Shown: piece by piece, positions 23,354-31,683 of the stretch
Layout: every line of letters begins with the position of its first letter
How positions within the stretch are numbered: the first letter of the stretch is position 1
Source of the DNA: CAYVBN01 sp964538565
GTDB taxonomy: Bacteria > Pseudomonadota > Alphaproteobacteria > Rhizobiales > Xanthobacteraceae
DNA length: 49,954 nt
Reading direction: 5' to 3'
NCBI GenBank assembly: GCA_964538565.1
Contig: CAZIGW010000087.1
Location: 1 to 49,954 of the forward strand
The notes under the pieces: generated by a model
Seen by the model: the letters and a program-made list of their open reading frames with translations, nothing else
Database searches by the model: none
Told to the model about the DNA's origin: nothing
Made by a program: the position numbers and the translations under genes

Positions 23354-24484
23354 ATGCAGTCCGCAAGACCCGAGCCGACCGTCGAGGTTCGTATCAGCCC
23401 GCCAGCCGACGACTTCCTCAACCTGCACGAGCTCGTCGCCAAGGCGCGCCACAACCTCGACCAGAACAACTGGGACTACATCGTCGGCGGGGCCGAAACG
23501 GAGACGACACTGCGGCGCAACCGGATGGCGCTCGACTCGATCGCGCTGCGCCCGCGGGTGCTGCGTGACGTCAGCCGCATCGATCCCGCCGCCGAAGCGT
23601 TCGGCCGCAGGCTGCGGCTGCCCGTCCTGCTGGCGCCGATCGGATCGCTCGAGAGCTTCCACGAGGATGGCGCGATTTCGGTCGCTCGCGCCGCGCACCG
23701 GTTCGGGGTCCCGCACATTCTGAGCTCGGCCTGCGAGCCCGGACTCGAGGCGCTTGCCGGGGCGGTTCCCGACGCGTTGCGCATCTACCAGTTGTACGTG
23801 CGCGGCGACGAGGGCTGGGTGGACGATCACGTCGAACGCGCGATGGCGCACGGCTATGCGGCCTTCTGCCTGACGGTCGATACCGCGATCTACAGCCGGC
23901 GCGAACGTGATCTCGCCAAGCGCTTCGTCACCTCGGGCCGGCGGCGCGCCTCGGGCAGCACCTTCCAGGCGGCGCTCGACTGGCGCACCGTCGCCCGCAT
24001 CAAGAAGAATTTCTCGATCCCGCTCGTGGTCAAGGGCATCGGCACCGCCGAAGACGCCACAATCGCCGTCGGGCACGGCGTGGACTGGATCTACGTCTCC
24101 AACCACGGGGGCCGGCAACTCGATCACGGGCGCGGCAGCATGGACGTGCTGCCGGAGGTGGTCGACGCCGTCGCCGGCCGTGCCGGGATCATCGTCGACG
24201 GCTCGTTCTGCCGCGGCACCGACGTCATCAAGGCCATCGCCATGGGCGCAACGCTCGTCGGCCTCGGGCGCATGCAGTGCTTCGCGCTGGCTGCCGCCGG
24301 CGAAGCGGGCGTCGTGCGCATGCTCGAACTCCTGGAGGACGAGATCACCCGCTCGCTCGGTCTGCTCGGAGCCGTCAAATGGACGGAGCTCGATCGCTCG
24401 CGGCTGCACCCGGCCTCCCCGGTCGCGCTTCCGAACGTGCTGAGCGCATTTCCGCTCCTGCACGTCGAAGACCATCGCTACTAG
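23354..24484 (+). CDS. FMN-dependent alpha-hydroxy-acid oxidase/dehydrogenase
   Basis: 376 aa TIM-barrel flavoprotein of the LldD/glycolate-oxidase/mandelate-dehydrogenase family. The active-site block is VSNHGGRQLDHGRG with catalytic His251 and Arg254. Lys227 (PLVVKGIGT) binds FMN N1, and FCLTVDT and IYQLYVRG mark earlier barrel strands. Family members oxidise L-2-hydroxy acids to 2-keto acids. An unusual N-terminal extension (residues 1-20) precedes the normal start region FLNLHELVAKAR. The substrate is not determinable; PLLHVEDHRY at the end is not a known targeting signal. It stands alone between psd and the DUF6455 gene. Confidence 0.9.
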   Translation: MQSARPEPTVEVRISPPADDFLNLHELVAKARHNLDQNNWDYIVGGAETETTLRRNRMALDSIALRPRVLRDVSRIDPAAEAFGRRLRLPVLLAPIGSLESFHEDGAISVARAAHRFGVPHILSSACEPGLEALAGAVPDALRIYQLYVRGDEGWVDDHVERAMAHGYAAFCLTVDTAIYSRRERDLAKRFVTSGRRRASGSTFQAALDWRTVARIKKNFSIPLVVKGIGTAEDATIAVGHGVDWIYVSNHGGRQLDHGRGSMDVLPEVVDAVAGRAGIIVDGSFCRGTDVIKAIAMGATLVGLGRMQCFALAAAGEAGVVRMLELLEDEITRSLGLLGAVKWTELDRSRLHPASPVALPNVLSAFPLLHVEDHRY

Positions 24485-24617
24485 CGCTCTTTCCGATCAG
24501 CAGCCGAGACCGCTCCAGCGTCTTCCCGTTGATCTGAATCAATGCGGCGGGCGTGCGCATCCGCATCATCGATTTCGACTTCGACGGCCCACGGTCGGCG
24601 GATCAACGGAGGGTGCG

Positions 24618-25061
24618 ATGGCCAACATTTCCGAAAGGGCGGAGGCCTTCTCGATCTTTGGCGCCTTCGCGCGATGGTGGCGCAGCCGCAACGAGGTCGA
24701 TATCCTCACGGGGGAGGATCTCGACAGGATTGCGCAGGACGTCGGCCTGTCCGCATCCGACCTGCGAACGCTCCTGCGGCGCCCCGATGAAGAGGATCTC
24801 CTCCTCTATCGCCGCATGGAATCCCTGCATATCGACCCGCACGATCTCGCCTGGGTCGAAGCCGCGGTGCTGCGCGACATGCAGAAAGTCTGCACCATGT
24901 GCGAGGCGCGCCGCGCGTGCCTGCGCGACCTGAAGCGGGACCCGGACGATCTGCACGATCAGGACTGGCGCGACTACTGCCCGAACGTCGCCACGCTCGA
25001 TATGCTCGCCGCCCTCAAGGCCTGCGTGGCGCCGGAGAAGAAGACTGAACCGGCGGCGTGA
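24618..25061 (+). CDS. DUF6455 protein with Cys cluster
   Basis: 147 aa soluble protein. A helical N-terminal half includes DILTGEDLDRIAQDVGLS and DLRTLLRRPDEEDLLLYRRM. The C-terminal part has CTMCEARRACLRDL (about residues 94-107) and WRDYCPN (about 119-125), four Cys in a C-x2-C-x6-C...C arrangement. This is the pattern of DUF6455 proteins of alphaproteobacteria, function unknown; a zinc or Fe-S site is possible. An ideal GGAGGG precedes the ATG. A terminator-like hairpin with T-run lies about 160 bp downstream (25219-25271). Confidence 0.82.
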   Translation: MANISERAEAFSIFGAFARWWRSRNEVDILTGEDLDRIAQDVGLSASDLRTLLRRPDEEDLLLYRRMESLHIDPHDLAWVEAAVLRDMQKVCTMCEARRACLRDLKRDPDDLHDQDWRDYCPNVATLDMLAALKACVAPEKKTEPAA

Positions 25062-25218
25062 ATGCCGCGGCCCTCCGGATATCGAGGACTTCAGTTTTCG
25101 GCAGCATCTCGACATCCTCTTCGTCGAGCCGCGGAAGGCCGCCGGAGACACCACGCGGATTTGAGGTGTGTCAAAGTGGGCCGCCTCGCCATCGTGTCTG
25201 TTAACCTCCCGTGCACGG

Positions 25219-25271
25219 CCCCGGCCTGGTTCCCCTCGCGTCCCCACCTACCCCGACCAGGCCGGGGTTTT
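25219..25271 (+). terminator. Rho-independent-type hairpin with T-run; end of DUF6455 transcript or of a small RNA
   Basis: CCCCGGCCTGG (25219-25229) pairs exactly with CCAGGCCGGGG (25257-25267), an 11-bp stem, followed at once by TTTT (25268-25271). The 27-nt loop is strikingly C-rich and contains TCCCC and CCCCACC words. It is 158 bp downstream of the DUF6455 stop and 155 bp upstream of the CDP-archaeol-synthase-like gene. Confidence 0.6.
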
Positions 25272-25425
25272 CCTCCCAGGCTGGCGCAGAGGCTCTCGCC
25301 GACGACGATCCCTCTTGCGCGGACGTGTTCGAACGGGCACGAACGCGGATCGGGGGCAGCGTCGCGACGAACGCATCAAGGTCCGGTCGCAGCACGCGTC
25401 GCCCATCAAGCGATGAAGGTGGCCC
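25272..25425. other. Intergenic, upstream of the CDP-archaeol-synthase-like gene
   Basis: Together with 25062-25218 this completes a 364-bp stretch without a supported gene. Apart from the hairpin at 25219-25271 and a ribosome-binding AAGGTGG before 25426 I see no feature in it. Confidence 0.4.
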
Positions 25426-25914
25426 ATGCAGCCCTCGCTGGTCTTGCAGCTCACGGTTCTGCTGACGGTGGCCAACGGGGCGCCGGTCATCGCCAAGAGC
25501 GTGCTGGGGAGCCGCTGGGACCGTCCGGTCGATGGCGGCCTTCGCTTCAACGACGGACGCCCGCTGTTTGGCAGCGCGAAGACCATCCGTGGCCTGGTGG
25601 CTTCGGTCCTCGCCACCACGCTGTGCGCGCCGCTCCTCGGGTTCGGTGCGGGAACGGGATTCACGATCGGGGCTTCCGCCATGGCGGGCGACCTCGCGTC
25701 GAGCTTCATCAAGCGCCGGCTCGACGTGCCGCCGAGCAGCCGCATGACCGGCGTCGATCAGATTCCGGAATCCCTCGTGCCGTTGCTGATCTGCCGCAAG
25801 GCGCTCGCCCTCGACCTCACCGATATCATCGCCGTCGTGGCACTCTTCTTCGTCGGCGAGGTGCTGCTCTCGCGCCTGCTCTACAAGTGCCGCCTGCGGG
25901 ATCGGCCATACTAG
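25426..25914 (+). CDS. CDP-archaeol synthase-like membrane protein (CarS family)
   Basis: 162 aa, four to five hydrophobic segments. The diagnostic stretch is DGRPLFGSAKTIRGLVAS (residues about 43-60), followed by GASAMAGDLASSFIKRRL and SSRMTGVDQIPESLVPLL. This pattern (G-S-x-K-T-x-R-G, G-D-L-x-S-S-x-x-K-R-R) is that of CarS/DUF46 proteins. In archaea these activate unsaturated archaeal lipids with CTP, and they are distant relatives of bacterial CdsA. Bacterial members exist, but their role is unclear. The psd-pssA pair nearby is lipid-related but on the other strand and separated by two genes. GTGG-type ribosome-binding site about 5 bp before the ATG. Confidence 0.82.
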   Translation: MQPSLVLQLTVLLTVANGAPVIAKSVLGSRWDRPVDGGLRFNDGRPLFGSAKTIRGLVASVLATTLCAPLLGFGAGTGFTIGASAMAGDLASSFIKRRLDVPPSSRMTGVDQIPESLVPLLICRKALALDLTDIIAVVALFFVGEVLLSRLLYKCRLRDRPY

Positions 25915-25959
25915 AGGTCAGAACGCGTTGGATGGCGCGCACTGACCATGCGCCGCGCC

Positions 25960-26230
25960 TCTTCTCGGAGGGGGCTCAGGATCATACGCAAGCTCCGGTT
26001 TTGGATGAGCGACGACCAACAGGCTCGGATCGGGCGGCAATTGCCGGAGGATGTTCGCGGTATGCATGATCGCCGTATCGGCGGCATCGCGCACGTTCTC
26101 AAGAGTGGCTGCCGCCGGTGCGATTGTCCGCCCGAGTATGGTTCTCGCATCGCGTTCAACAGGCTCCGGCAGCCGGCCGTCCTCTGGGATGATCCCACAC
26201 GCTACCCGGCCGGATTTGACAACGGACTCG
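25960..26230 (+). pseudogene. Decayed IS5-type transposase fragment (left border of catabolic island)
   Basis: In the frame open at 25948-26328 the translation contains WMSDDQQARIGRQLPEDVRG, then GGIAHVLKSGCRRCDCPPEYG. This is the N-terminal part of IS5-family (DUF4096-containing) transposases, which typically reads MSDEQWARIEPLLP...VISGIVHVLKSG-RW-D-P--YGP. Length and content collapse after PPEYG, and no DDE catalytic domain remains. A fragment with about 85% identity over about 70 bp lies at 34065-34135 in the same orientation. It is a relic, not an active element. Confidence 0.7.
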
Positions 26231-26266
26231 TCCGAGGCAGCCGATTCAAAGGCACGGCGCGGTCGA

Positions 26267-27262
26267 TCAGATGCCCTGCCGCTTCTCGCGCCGGAGCGCC
26301 TCGCGCCAATAATCCTGTTGAGACTTGACGAACGTTCCAAACGCCTCGGGCGTGCCGCCCACCACCGTGAAGTCAGAAGCAGCGAATTTCTCGCGCAGCT
26401 TTGGATCGGCGAGTACCTGATTGGCGGCGCGGTTCAGCTTGGCGATGACGGCGGGAGGGGTCTTGGCTGGCGCGACGATGCCCCACCATGTTCCCGTATC
26501 GATTCCGGAGAGGTCGACGCCACACTCTTGGAAAGTCGGCACCTCGGGCAAGGCCTGCGATCGTTGCTTGCCAGTGACCGCGAGTGCGCGCAACTGGCCC
26601 GCCTTCACATGCGACGCCGAGGCGCTCGGACCGAGGAACATGAGCGAGACTTGTCCGGAGATGACGTCCGTCACGGCCGGGCCACTGCCCTTGTAGGGCA
26701 CGTGCAGCATCTCGGTCCCGGTGGCGCGGGTCAGGGCAAGTCCGGCGAGATGAGGCGGACTGCCCAGACCGGCACTGGCGAACTGGAACTGGCCGGGCTT
26801 CTCCTTGGCAAGCGCGATGAGTTCTTTGAGGTCGTTGGCCGCAAGCTTGGGGTTGACAACCAGAAAAAGCGACGAGCGCGTCACGAACACGATCGGCGCA
26901 AAATCACGCTCGACATCATAGTTCGCCTTCGCAACGAGGTTGTGGCTGACGGCAAGGCCGATATCCGCGAACAGCAGCGTGTGGCCGTCCGCCTCGGCCT
27001 GGGCGACCGAGGCGGTCCCGATCGTCGTGCCGGCGCCCGGCCGATTCTCGACAATGACCTGCTTGCCGAGCGCCTGGCTCAACGCCGGGGCCAAAATGCG
27101 CGCGTTGATGTCGGTGGGCCCGCCAGCGGCGTATGGAACCACGAGGGTGACGTGGCGGGTGGGGAAATCTTGTGCCGACGCCGCGCCAGCCCCGAACACA
27201 CCCACGGCTGCTGCGCAAAAAGCGCCAATCCACCGTCTGAGAACTCGCATGTTCTTGTCCAT
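26267..27262 (-). CDS. Bug-family (tripartite tricarboxylate transporter) solute-binding protein
   Basis: 331 aa. Signal peptide ends at GAASAQD. The mature part starts FPTRHVTLVVPYAAGGPTD, the Bug/TctC signature, with VENRPGAGTTIGT and the second-lobe HVPYKGSGPAVTDVISGQV. Bug receptors bind carboxylates such as aromatic acids, citrate or amino acids. No membrane TctA/TctB genes are adjacent, a common situation. It is transcribed away from the LysR gene, with a T-N11-A operator 145 bp upstream of its start, so it is probably induced with the gentisate genes and may capture their substrate. The ATG at 27250 is an alternative start. Confidence 0.93.
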   Translation of the reverse strand: MDKNMRVLRRWIGAFCAAAVGVFGAGAASAQDFPTRHVTLVVPYAAGGPTDINARILAPALSQALGKQVIVENRPGAGTTIGTASVAQAEADGHTLLFADIGLAVSHNLVAKANYDVERDFAPIVFVTRSSLFLVVNPKLAANDLKELIALAKEKPGQFQFASAGLGSPPHLAGLALTRATGTEMLHVPYKGSGPAVTDVISGQVSLMFLGPSASASHVKAGQLRALAVTGKQRSQALPEVPTFQECGVDLSGIDTGTWWGIVAPAKTPPAVIAKLNRAANQVLADPKLREKFAASDFTVVGGTPEAFGTFVKSQQDYWREALRREKRQGI

Positions 27263-27524
27263 GTCTCCGTGGCCGCACGCGCGACGTATCCATATCGGAT
27301 GCTGCCTGTCGCAGGGAACCCGCTCGAGCCCCCGTGTTTGCCCGTACGGCGCCACTCTAGCGGGCTGCGCGCGGCCCGCATAACGACATTTCGGCGATGA
27401 AATGCATCTCAAATCGCGATAGCCTGCCGGATGCGGATGCGCGCTACGCGCCCGGCTCGCCGATTGACCGCTTGCCTTGGGATCAATAAAGCCTAGCCAT
27501 ATCAACCAAGCATGCTGCTGTCCG
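27263..27524. promoter_or_regulatory. Divergent promoter region between Bug receptor and LysR genes
   Basis: 262 bp. It contains the putative LysR operator at 27406-27420, a GATG-N5-CATC symmetric element overlapping it (27396-27408), and CTTGG/CCAAG inverted words around 27475-27512 near the LysR start. Divergent arrangement of a LysR regulator and a target gene is typical of autoregulation. Confidence 0.5.
27406..27420. promoter_or_regulatory. Putative LysR operator, copy 1 (T-N11-A)
   Basis: ATCTCAAATCGCGAT; the core TCTC-N5-GCGA fits T-N11-A with partial dyad symmetry. Together with the two preceding bases, 14 of 17 positions match the reverse complement of the element at 33930-33946. 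It lies 106 bp upstream of the LysR start and 145 bp upstream of the Bug receptor start. Confidence 0.55.
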
Positions 27525-28553
27525 ATGAAGCTAGAGGATCTTGACGCCTTCGTGCACGTCGCGCGGCAAGGCGGGTTCTCCCGGGCCGCGACCGAGTTGC
27601 GCATCGCCCAGTCGGCACTCAGCCGGCGCGTGTTGCGCCTCGAACACGAGCTCGGCGTGCGGCTGCTGACCCGGCACGGCCGCGGGGTCCGGCCGACGGA
27701 GCACGGCATTGCACTGCTTGACCGCGCCTGCGGGCTGATGGCGGAATTGCAGTCGATCGAGCGTGACCTGCTAGCCAGTGCGGGCGAGCCGAGCGGCAAC
27801 GTGCGGATTGCGCTGCCGCCCACGACCGCTCAGGTGATGGTCCCGCTGATCGTGGCCGAACTCCGACGCAGGTTTCCCCGCATCCGGCTGCACGTCCGGG
27901 AAGGGTTCAGCGGGTCGATTCACGACTGGGTCGTTGAAGGAAAGGTCGACCTTGCGGTTCTCTACAATCCCGAACCGAGCGCGGACTTGCAGATCACGCC
28001 GTTTCTGCGCGAGCCGCTCTACCTCGTGGCGGCGAGCAACGGCCCCGAACTGCCGGCAAAGGCAATGGCGAACGGCCAGGTGCGATTGAAACGCCTCGAC
28101 ACTCTCCCCCTCATACTTCCCAGCCGCTCGCACAGCTTGCGTACGCTGCTTGAGCGGCTGGCGGCCGAGCACCGCTTCTCCTTGCAGGTCGTCAACGAGA
28201 TCGACGGCATGCGCGCCACCAAAGGAATGATCGAGGCCGGATTGGGCTACACCGTGTTCAGCTATGCCGGCGTCTATGAGGAGGTGAGCGCGGGAACGCT
28301 CAAGATGATTCCCTTTCTCCCGCAACTCCGTTGGCAACTGGCGCTCGTTGAAAAGTCGGGTGCCGCTTCCCGTGCGCTCATCGAAATCAAGCGGCTGGTC
28401 GCACAGCAAATCCACGTTCTCCTCGAACGCGGCTTCTGGCAAGGCGAACTGTGCCATGCGGTCGCACACTCCGACGCTGCCGCGCCACAGCCTCTGCTTC
28501 GGGAGGTTGGTGGCGAAGGCCGCCCTCACACTGCCACACTCACCACGTCGTAG
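27525..28553 (+). CDS. LysR-family transcriptional regulator of the gentisate island
   Basis: 342 aa. N-terminal winged helix-turn-helix MKLEDLDAFVHVARQGGFSR, then AATELRIAQSALSRRVLRLEHELGVRLL, the LysR DNA-binding motif. An effector domain (residues about 90-300) follows, with GNVRIALPPTTAQ and DLAVLYNPEP of the type I/II periplasmic-binding fold. It is divergent from a Bug receptor gene and convergent with the flavoprotein hydroxylase, whose 3' end it overlaps by 28 bp. It probably senses the aromatic substrate or gentisate and activates both flanking units. The ATG at 27525 gives the normal LysR N-terminus; the frame is open from 27477. Confidence 0.93.
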   Translation: MKLEDLDAFVHVARQGGFSRAATELRIAQSALSRRVLRLEHELGVRLLTRHGRGVRPTEHGIALLDRACGLMAELQSIERDLLASAGEPSGNVRIALPPTTAQVMVPLIVAELRRRFPRIRLHVREGFSGSIHDWVVEGKVDLAVLYNPEPSADLQITPFLREPLYLVAASNGPELPAKAMANGQVRLKRLDTLPLILPSRSHSLRTLLERLAAEHRFSLQVVNEIDGMRATKGMIEAGLGYTVFSYAGVYEEVSAGTLKMIPFLPQLRWQLALVEKSGAASRALIEIKRLVAQQIHVLLERGFWQGELCHAVAHSDAAAPQPLLREVGGEGRPHTATLTTS

Positions 28554-29728
28554 GCGAACATCCATTCGTAGCGATTGATGATCGCCTTTTTCCCCCATTC
28601 GCGCTCGATGAAGGCGGCAGCCTCCTGCTCGTCGTTGAATGCGGGATTGTGGAAGCGCTTGACGTTGTCGGTAGCCCCTTCCACTTTGCGGCGCGCCAGC
28701 TCACTGCGGGCACTTTCGTAGCGAGTAAGGGCGAGATTGACATCCGCACCATAGCGCTCGAAGCAGCGGCCGAGGATCACGGCGTCCTCGATGGCCATGA
28801 CGGCGCCCTGAGCGAGAAGCTGCAGAGTCGGATGGCACGCATCGCCGAGTAGGCTGACGCGCCCTTTCGTCCACTGCCGCAGCGCCGGCCGGCCGACCAG
28901 GGCCCACTTGAACAGGCGGGGTGCCGCCGCGATCATGGTCTGCACGTCCGGGTGCCATCCGGTGAAATCTCTCGCGCATTCATCCGGCGTACCCTCGGTG
29001 CTCCAGGACTCGACCTTCCAATCGCTGCGCTCGACGGTGGCGACGAAGTTCATCAGCTTGCCATTGCGCAGCGGATAATGGACCACGTGCCCCTTGGGCC
29101 CGAGCCACGCGACCGCGACGCGTCGGCTCATCTCTTCGGGCAGCCGCTCCATCGGGATAACGCCGCGCCAAGCCATCATGCCGAGGAACTTCGGCCGGTC
29201 TCCCCCGAACAGCCGGTTGCGAATCACCGAGTGGACGCCATCGGCGCCGATCAGGGCGTCGCCAAGGACACGTTCGCCATTGTCGAACTGCGCGGCGACG
29301 CGATCGCCCTCGTCGCTGAAGCCGGTGCACCGCATGCCGAGGTGAATGGCATCGGGCTTGAGCCGGCGCACTGCGTCCACCAGCACCTGAAGAAGGTCCG
29401 GCCGATAGACTGTCAGATATGGAAAACCGTACCGCCCTTCGGCTTCCTTGCCGAGATCGAACGTCTTCCAAGTCCGTCCGGTGTTCCACAACCGGACCTC
29501 CTTGCTCTCGGCATTGCAGGACTGCCGATGCAGGGCATCGAAAACGCCGAGCGCGTGCAGTCCGCGGTTGCCATTGGGGCTGATCTGGATCCCCGCGCCG
29601 ACCTCCCGCAGTTCGGCTGCTTGCTCGTACAGGTCGACGTCGAAGCCCTGCTGTAGCAGGGCCAATGCTGCCGCCGCCCCGCCGATCCCCGCGCCGACGA
29701 TCAGCACGTGACCCTTGCCGTTTCTCAT
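28526..29728 (-). CDS. FAD-dependent aromatic hydroxylase (3-hydroxybenzoate 6-hydroxylase-like)
   Basis: 400 aa single-component flavoprotein monooxygenase. FAD motif GAGIGG (residues 12-17) in VLIVGAGIGGAAAALALLQ, DG motif IGADGVHSVIRNRLF, and GD motif RVSLLGDACHPTLQLLAQGA. These are the three hallmarks of class A hydroxylases such as salicylate 1-hydroxylase and 3-hydroxybenzoate 6-hydroxylase. The gentisate dioxygenase next door favours a gentisate-forming enzyme, i.e. 3-hydroxybenzoate + NADH + O2 to gentisate. Salicylate 1-hydroxylase would give catechol, for which no genes are present here. The ATG at 29728 places the FAD motif at the usual distance. Its 3' end overlaps the convergent LysR gene. 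Confidence 0.9.
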   Translation of the reverse strand: MRNGKGHVLIVGAGIGGAAAALALLQQGFDVDLYEQAAELREVGAGIQISPNGNRGLHALGVFDALHRQSCNAESKEVRLWNTGRTWKTFDLGKEAEGRYGFPYLTVYRPDLLQVLVDAVRRLKPDAIHLGMRCTGFSDEGDRVAAQFDNGERVLGDALIGADGVHSVIRNRLFGGDRPKFLGMMAWRGVIPMERLPEEMSRRVAVAWLGPKGHVVHYPLRNGKLMNFVATVERSDWKVESWSTEGTPDECARDFTGWHPDVQTMIAAAPRLFKWALVGRPALRQWTKGRVSLLGDACHPTLQLLAQGAVMAIEDAVILGRCFERYGADVNLALTRYESARSELARRKVEGATDNVKRFHNPAFNDEQEAAAFIEREWGKKAIINRYEWMFAYDVVSVAV

Positions 29729-29795
29729 TTCCGATTTCTCCCCGTGCACGGGCCGCGGCCGCCTCCACGGCCGCGCGTGTGGAATGGAAGTGCCT

Positions 29796-30770
29796 TCACG
29801 CCTGGGTCGCGCGGCGGAAAAGCCGCAAAGCCTGTTGCACCGGCTCGTCGGATACCTGGAAGATCATGGCATCCTCCGAGGCGCGAATTTCGAACGGCGT
29901 CCAGATCGGGACGACGAACACGTCTCCGCGCTCCCACTCGGCCTTCATGTCCCCGACCATGCTCACACCGCGACCGCGCGTAACAGCGAAAATGCGGTTG
30001 GCGGTGGTCCGCTCGCTTCCTGTCGAAGCGCCGCCCGGAAGCTGCAGATAGCTCAGTTCCATGGTCGGGAATTGCGCCTGGCTCGGCAGAACCATCCGGC
30101 GGAAGCCGCCGTTCCCGGCTGGACACTTTGCGATCTCGGCCTCGACCCAGTGCAACGGGAACCAGAACGGGCATTCCGCCGGCTCCGACGTCACCGGTTG
30201 CAGTCCGCCCGGATACTCCTCGTAGAACATCGACTCCAGCAGATGCACAAGCGGCACGTCGAGGACGTCGATCCAGTAGGCCTTGGACCGACCCTCGTTG
30301 TAGTGACTGTGCCAGCACCAGGTCGGCGTGAGCAAAACGTCGCCGGATCGCATCGGCAGCTTGACGCCATCGACGACCGTGAACAGCCCCGGCTCGGCAT
30401 CGAGCACCAGGCGCAGTGCATTGGGCGAGTGGCGATGCCCGCGCGCGTACTCGCCCGGTTTGATCATTTGATAGGCCGCCACCAGCGTCCGCAGCGTCGC
30501 GTAATCGTTGTCGCCGACCGGATTGAACATGAGCAGATTGCGTCGTTCGGCGAGGTCCGTGCCGATCCATTCGCCGGCGCGGTCAAGCGCGACGACCGCC
30601 TCGGCATAGCGCCAATGCATGGGCCGGAATTCGCTCTTCGGCTCACGCCACAACGAGGGGCGCTTCTTGTGCCAACCCGCGGTGTAACGACTGACGTCGA
30701 AGACTTTGTACAGATCGTCGAGGTTCTTGGCGGAATTGAGTGTCCGTATCGTTTCTGTCTGGACTTTCAT
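29796..30770 (-). CDS. Gentisate 1,2-dioxygenase-like bicupin
   Basis: 324 aa bicupin. The N-terminal cupin carries the iron ligands in ARGHRHSPNALRLVLD (His112, His114) and TPTWCWHSHYNEG (His154, His156), matching the gentisate 1,2-dioxygenase pattern. The second cupin (residues about 215-300) has no full His set, as is normal for this family. The enzyme opens gentisate between C1 and C2 to maleylpyruvate. Related 1-hydroxy-2-naphthoate and salicylate dioxygenases share the fold. The preceding hydroxylase and following FAHD enzyme make gentisate the most likely substrate. It lies 25 bp after the FAHD gene. The ATG at 30770 is chosen over an earlier one at 30821 that overlaps the FAHD gene. 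Confidence 0.9.
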   Translation of the reverse strand: MKVQTETIRTLNSAKNLDDLYKVFDVSRYTAGWHKKRPSLWREPKSEFRPMHWRYAEAVVALDRAGEWIGTDLAERRNLLMFNPVGDNDYATLRTLVAAYQMIKPGEYARGHRHSPNALRLVLDAEPGLFTVVDGVKLPMRSGDVLLTPTWCWHSHYNEGRSKAYWIDVLDVPLVHLLESMFYEEYPGGLQPVTSEPAECPFWFPLHWVEAEIAKCPAGNGGFRRMVLPSQAQFPTMELSYLQLPGGASTGSERTTANRIFAVTRGRGVSMVGDMKAEWERGDVFVVPIWTPFEIRASEDAMIFQVSDEPVQQALRLFRRATQA

Positions 30771-30795
30771 GGTCTCGCGCTCACGGTGCTGCAGC

Positions 30796-31683
30796 CTAAG
30801 CGGCTCCTCTCTTGAACTCATAAGGTTTGCTGAAGACGACGCTTTCGCCGTGGGGGCTTGCCGCCACTGACAGACTCATTCGCCCGACCCGCTCGACTTC
30901 GACGGTCACGGTGTCGCCGACCTTGATCGGGCCCACACCGGCGGGCGTGCCGGTCGCGATAATGTCTCCGGGATAGAGCGTCGCGGCGGACGAAGCGATC
31001 GCGATCATTTCGGGGATATCCACAATTAGGTCCCGCGTGGTTGCCGCCTGTCGCAACTCGCCATTCACCCATAAGCGCATTTCGATCGCGGCAGGATCGG
31101 ATACCTCGTCCGCGGTGGCGATCCACGGGCCGACGGGCGTGAACGTGTCGAACGACTTGCGCATGACGCGCTCTTCTTTTCCGCGCACCGTCACGTCGAT
31201 CAGGCAGGCGTATCCAAACACGTGGTCGTAGGCGCGCTCGGGCGGAATCTGCCGACCCTGCTTTCCGATCACCAACGCGATCTCGCATTCATGATGGATT
31301 TCGCGCCCCGAGATGTTCGGCAGATCAATCGAATCCCCCGCGCCTGAGAGCGAGGAATTGGCCTTCAGGAAAAAACCCTGAAGGTTGGCGAAGCCGCTCG
31401 ACGACATCTCGGTGGCATGATCGCGGTAGTTGACCGGAAAGGCGATGAGCTTGTTCGGCCAGGGGACGGGTGTCTCAAACTTGACCTGGTCGATCGGAAT
31501 GGGCGTTGCCTGCTGCGCTGCCCGCGCAAGCCCATCGCACAGCGAGGAGAAATTGGCGATCAACCGCACCGGACCCATCGGCGGCCACTCCGTCGGGTCC
31601 ACCCCGGCCGCTGCCGTGACCTCGCGGATGGTGCCATCGACCAGGAGTCCGATCCGTCCACCGTTAAACCGGGCAATCTTCAT
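30796..31683 (-). CDS. Fumarylacetoacetate-hydrolase family protein (fumarylpyruvate hydrolase candidate)
   Basis: 295 aa FAHD fold. The C-terminal catalytic half has the metal triad E132-x-E134 (IHHECEIALVIGKQG) and Asp163 (ACLIDVTVR), with the substrate loop FFLKANSSLSG and the C-terminal TGTPAGVG block. In a gentisate pathway this enzyme splits fumarylpyruvate, or directly maleylpyruvate, into pyruvate and fumarate or maleate. No maleylpyruvate isomerase is seen in the island, so a direct maleylpyruvate hydrolase activity or an isomerase elsewhere is needed. It is 110 bp downstream of the second Bug receptor and is followed closely by the dioxygenase. Confidence 0.9.
   Translation of the reverse strand: MKIARFNGGRIGLLVDGTIREVTAAAGVDPTEWPPMGPVRLIANFSSLCDGLARAAQQATPIPIDQVKFETPVPWPNKLIAFPVNYRDHATEMSSSGFANLQGFFLKANSSLSGAGDSIDLPNISGREIHHECEIALVIGKQGRQIPPERAYDHVFGYACLIDVTVRGKEERVMRKSFDTFTPVGPWIATADEVSDPAAIEMRLWVNGELRQAATTRDLIVDIPEMIAIASSAATLYPGDIIATGTPAGVGPIKVGDTVTVEVERVGRMSLSVAASPHGESVVFSKPYEFKRGAA

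Noticed and set aside
25948..26328. Intact 126-aa protein at the left border of the island
   Set aside because: The translation matches only the first part of an IS5-type transposase and then loses similarity; a second broken copy at 34 kb supports a remnant.
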